Assembly (NCBI RefSeq): GCF_003997935.1
Contig: NZ_RZQL01000021.1
Coordinates: forward strand, 1 to 44,413
Source: Mesorhizobium sp. M7A.F.Ca.US.006.01.1.1
Lineage (GTDB): Bacteria; Pseudomonadota; Alphaproteobacteria; Rhizobiales; Rhizobiaceae
DNA: 44,413 nucleotides
Direction of reading: 5' to 3'
Shown: positions 43,971 to 44,413 of the stretch, in pieces
Position numbering within the stretch: position 1 is the first letter of the stretch
Layout of the letters: the number at the start of each line of letters is the position of its first letter
Program-made: the position numbers and the translations under genes
The notes under the pieces: generated by a model
Seen by the model: only the letters and a program-made list of their open reading frames with translations
What the model was told of the DNA's origin: nothing
Databases searched by the model: none

Positions 43971-44338
43971 ATGACGGCCAAGATTGAATCGTACAGGGAT
44001 TTAATTGTCTGGCAGCAAGCTATGGATCTGGCGGTATCGATCTACGAAACAACCAGAGCTTGGCCAAGGGATGAACTCTACGGACTGACGACTCAGGTAC
44101 GCCGTGCAGCACCTCCGTTCCCGCCAACATTGCCGAAGGTTACGGACGAGAAAGCCGAGCTTCCTATCAGCAATTTCTCAGGATTGCCCAGGGATCCCTC
44201 AAGGAACTGGAGACCCATCTGCTGATCGCGCAACGCGTCGGAATCGCCTCGCACGAGACGGTCGAACCATTGATGACCCGCAGTGAGAGTGTAGGAACGC
44301 TCTTGCGGCTTCTGATCCGAAAACTGTCACCGGAATAG
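43971..44338 (+). pseudogene. Four-helix-bundle protein (23S rRNA intervening-sequence/S23 family), frameshifted
   Basis: The start ATG 43971 opens with KIESYRDLIVWQQAMDLAV, typical of the family, continuing through RDELYGLTTQVRRAA at residues 33-47. After that the frame must shift: from base 44123 another frame reads ANIAEGYGRESRASYQQFL, then AQGSLKELETHLLIAQRVG, and ends at the TAG at 44336-44338. The family normally has RRAAxSVPANIAEGYGR without interruption, so one base is missing at about 44109-44114. Restored, the protein would have about 122 residues, the usual length. These small proteins occur in rRNA intervening sequences and, as bAvd, in diversity-generating retroelements; no retroelement is seen here. 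The gene is framed by inverted repeat arrays. Confidence 0.88.
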
Positions 44339-44347
44339 CCCCACCTA

Positions 44348-44413
44348 CTGCCCTACTGCTACTGCCCTACTGCCCTACTGCCCTACTGCCCTACTGCCCT
44401 ACTGCCCTACTGC
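44348..44413. repeat. Inverted array of the same 8-bp unit (CTGCCCTA, right copy, cut by window end)
   Basis: CTGCCCTA at 44348-44355, a shortened unit CTGCTA at 44356-44361, six perfect units at 44362-44409, then CTGC at the window end. CTGCCCTA is the complement of TAGGGCAG, so the two arrays can pair over the full length of the left copy, with the four-helix-bundle gene in the loop. It begins nine bases after that gene's stop. Confidence 0.95.

Noticed and set aside
43971..44338. Diversity-generating retroelement because of the bAvd-like protein
   Set aside because: No reverse transcriptase, template repeat or variable repeat is visible in the window.
43914..44413. CRISPR array at the right end
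   Set aside because: The 8-bp unit is repeated without spacers and the two blocks are inverted; this is a simple tandem repeat.

Overview
The window reads as chromosome of a high-GC alphaproteobacterium of the order Hyphomicrobiales (Rhizobiales), most likely Mesorhizobium or a near relative. This rests on gene content: a tRNA-His without G-1, an anti-Shine-Dalgarno small RNA of the alpha-r14/'cuckoo' type, a phasin, a PleC/DivJ/PdhS-like kinase with a CtrA box, and an ScfR/RamB-like regulator divergent from isocitrate lyase. No species call is possible without a search.

Left part (1-5.8 kb, + strand): a ribose-type sugar ABC transporter (end of the ATPase, permease, binding protein, then a strong terminator), a ROK regulator, a PfkB sugar kinase and a GatZ/KbaZ-family protein. 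Kinase and GatZ overlap as TGATG and would fit tagatose phosphorylation followed by C4 epimerisation.

Catabolic island (5.9-21.2 kb): an FAD oxidoreductase of the DadA type, then a long minus-strand array read from 19.1 kb down to 7.6 kb: binding protein, LivG, LivH, LivM, a GntR/FCD regulator, HyuA, HyuB, a 63-residue four-Cys protein, GabT and GabD. LivF and L-2-hydroxyglutarate oxidase leave divergently from the same intergenic region. Together they suggest uptake and ATP-driven opening of a lactam or other cyclic amide, transamination of the omega-amino acid and oxidation of the semialdehyde. The substrate (2-pyrrolidinone, 2-piperidone, a hydantoin or similar) is inference.

Boundary (21.2-22.1 kb): 435 bp without a recognisable gene, tRNA-His with its 3' end facing the island, then a small RNA with three hairpins that each show the loop ACCUCCUCCC.

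Backbone part (22.1-42.3 kb): phasin with a clear promoter and a probable PhaR operator, the 1264-residue PAS histidine kinase, acetoacetyl-CoA synthetase, an AsmA protein, the putrescine transporter potFGHI, an EamA permease, a DUF2167 protein, the ScfR-like regulator, isocitrate lyase with a small downstream gene, a degenerate receiver protein and a HAD hydrolase. The theme is carbon storage, acetyl-CoA/glyoxylate use and polyamine uptake.

Right end (42.5-44.4 kb): a gamma-glutamylputrescine synthetase-like glutamine synthetase, followed by a frameshifted four-helix-bundle gene lying between two inverted arrays of the 8-bp unit TAGGGCAG; the right array runs off the window.
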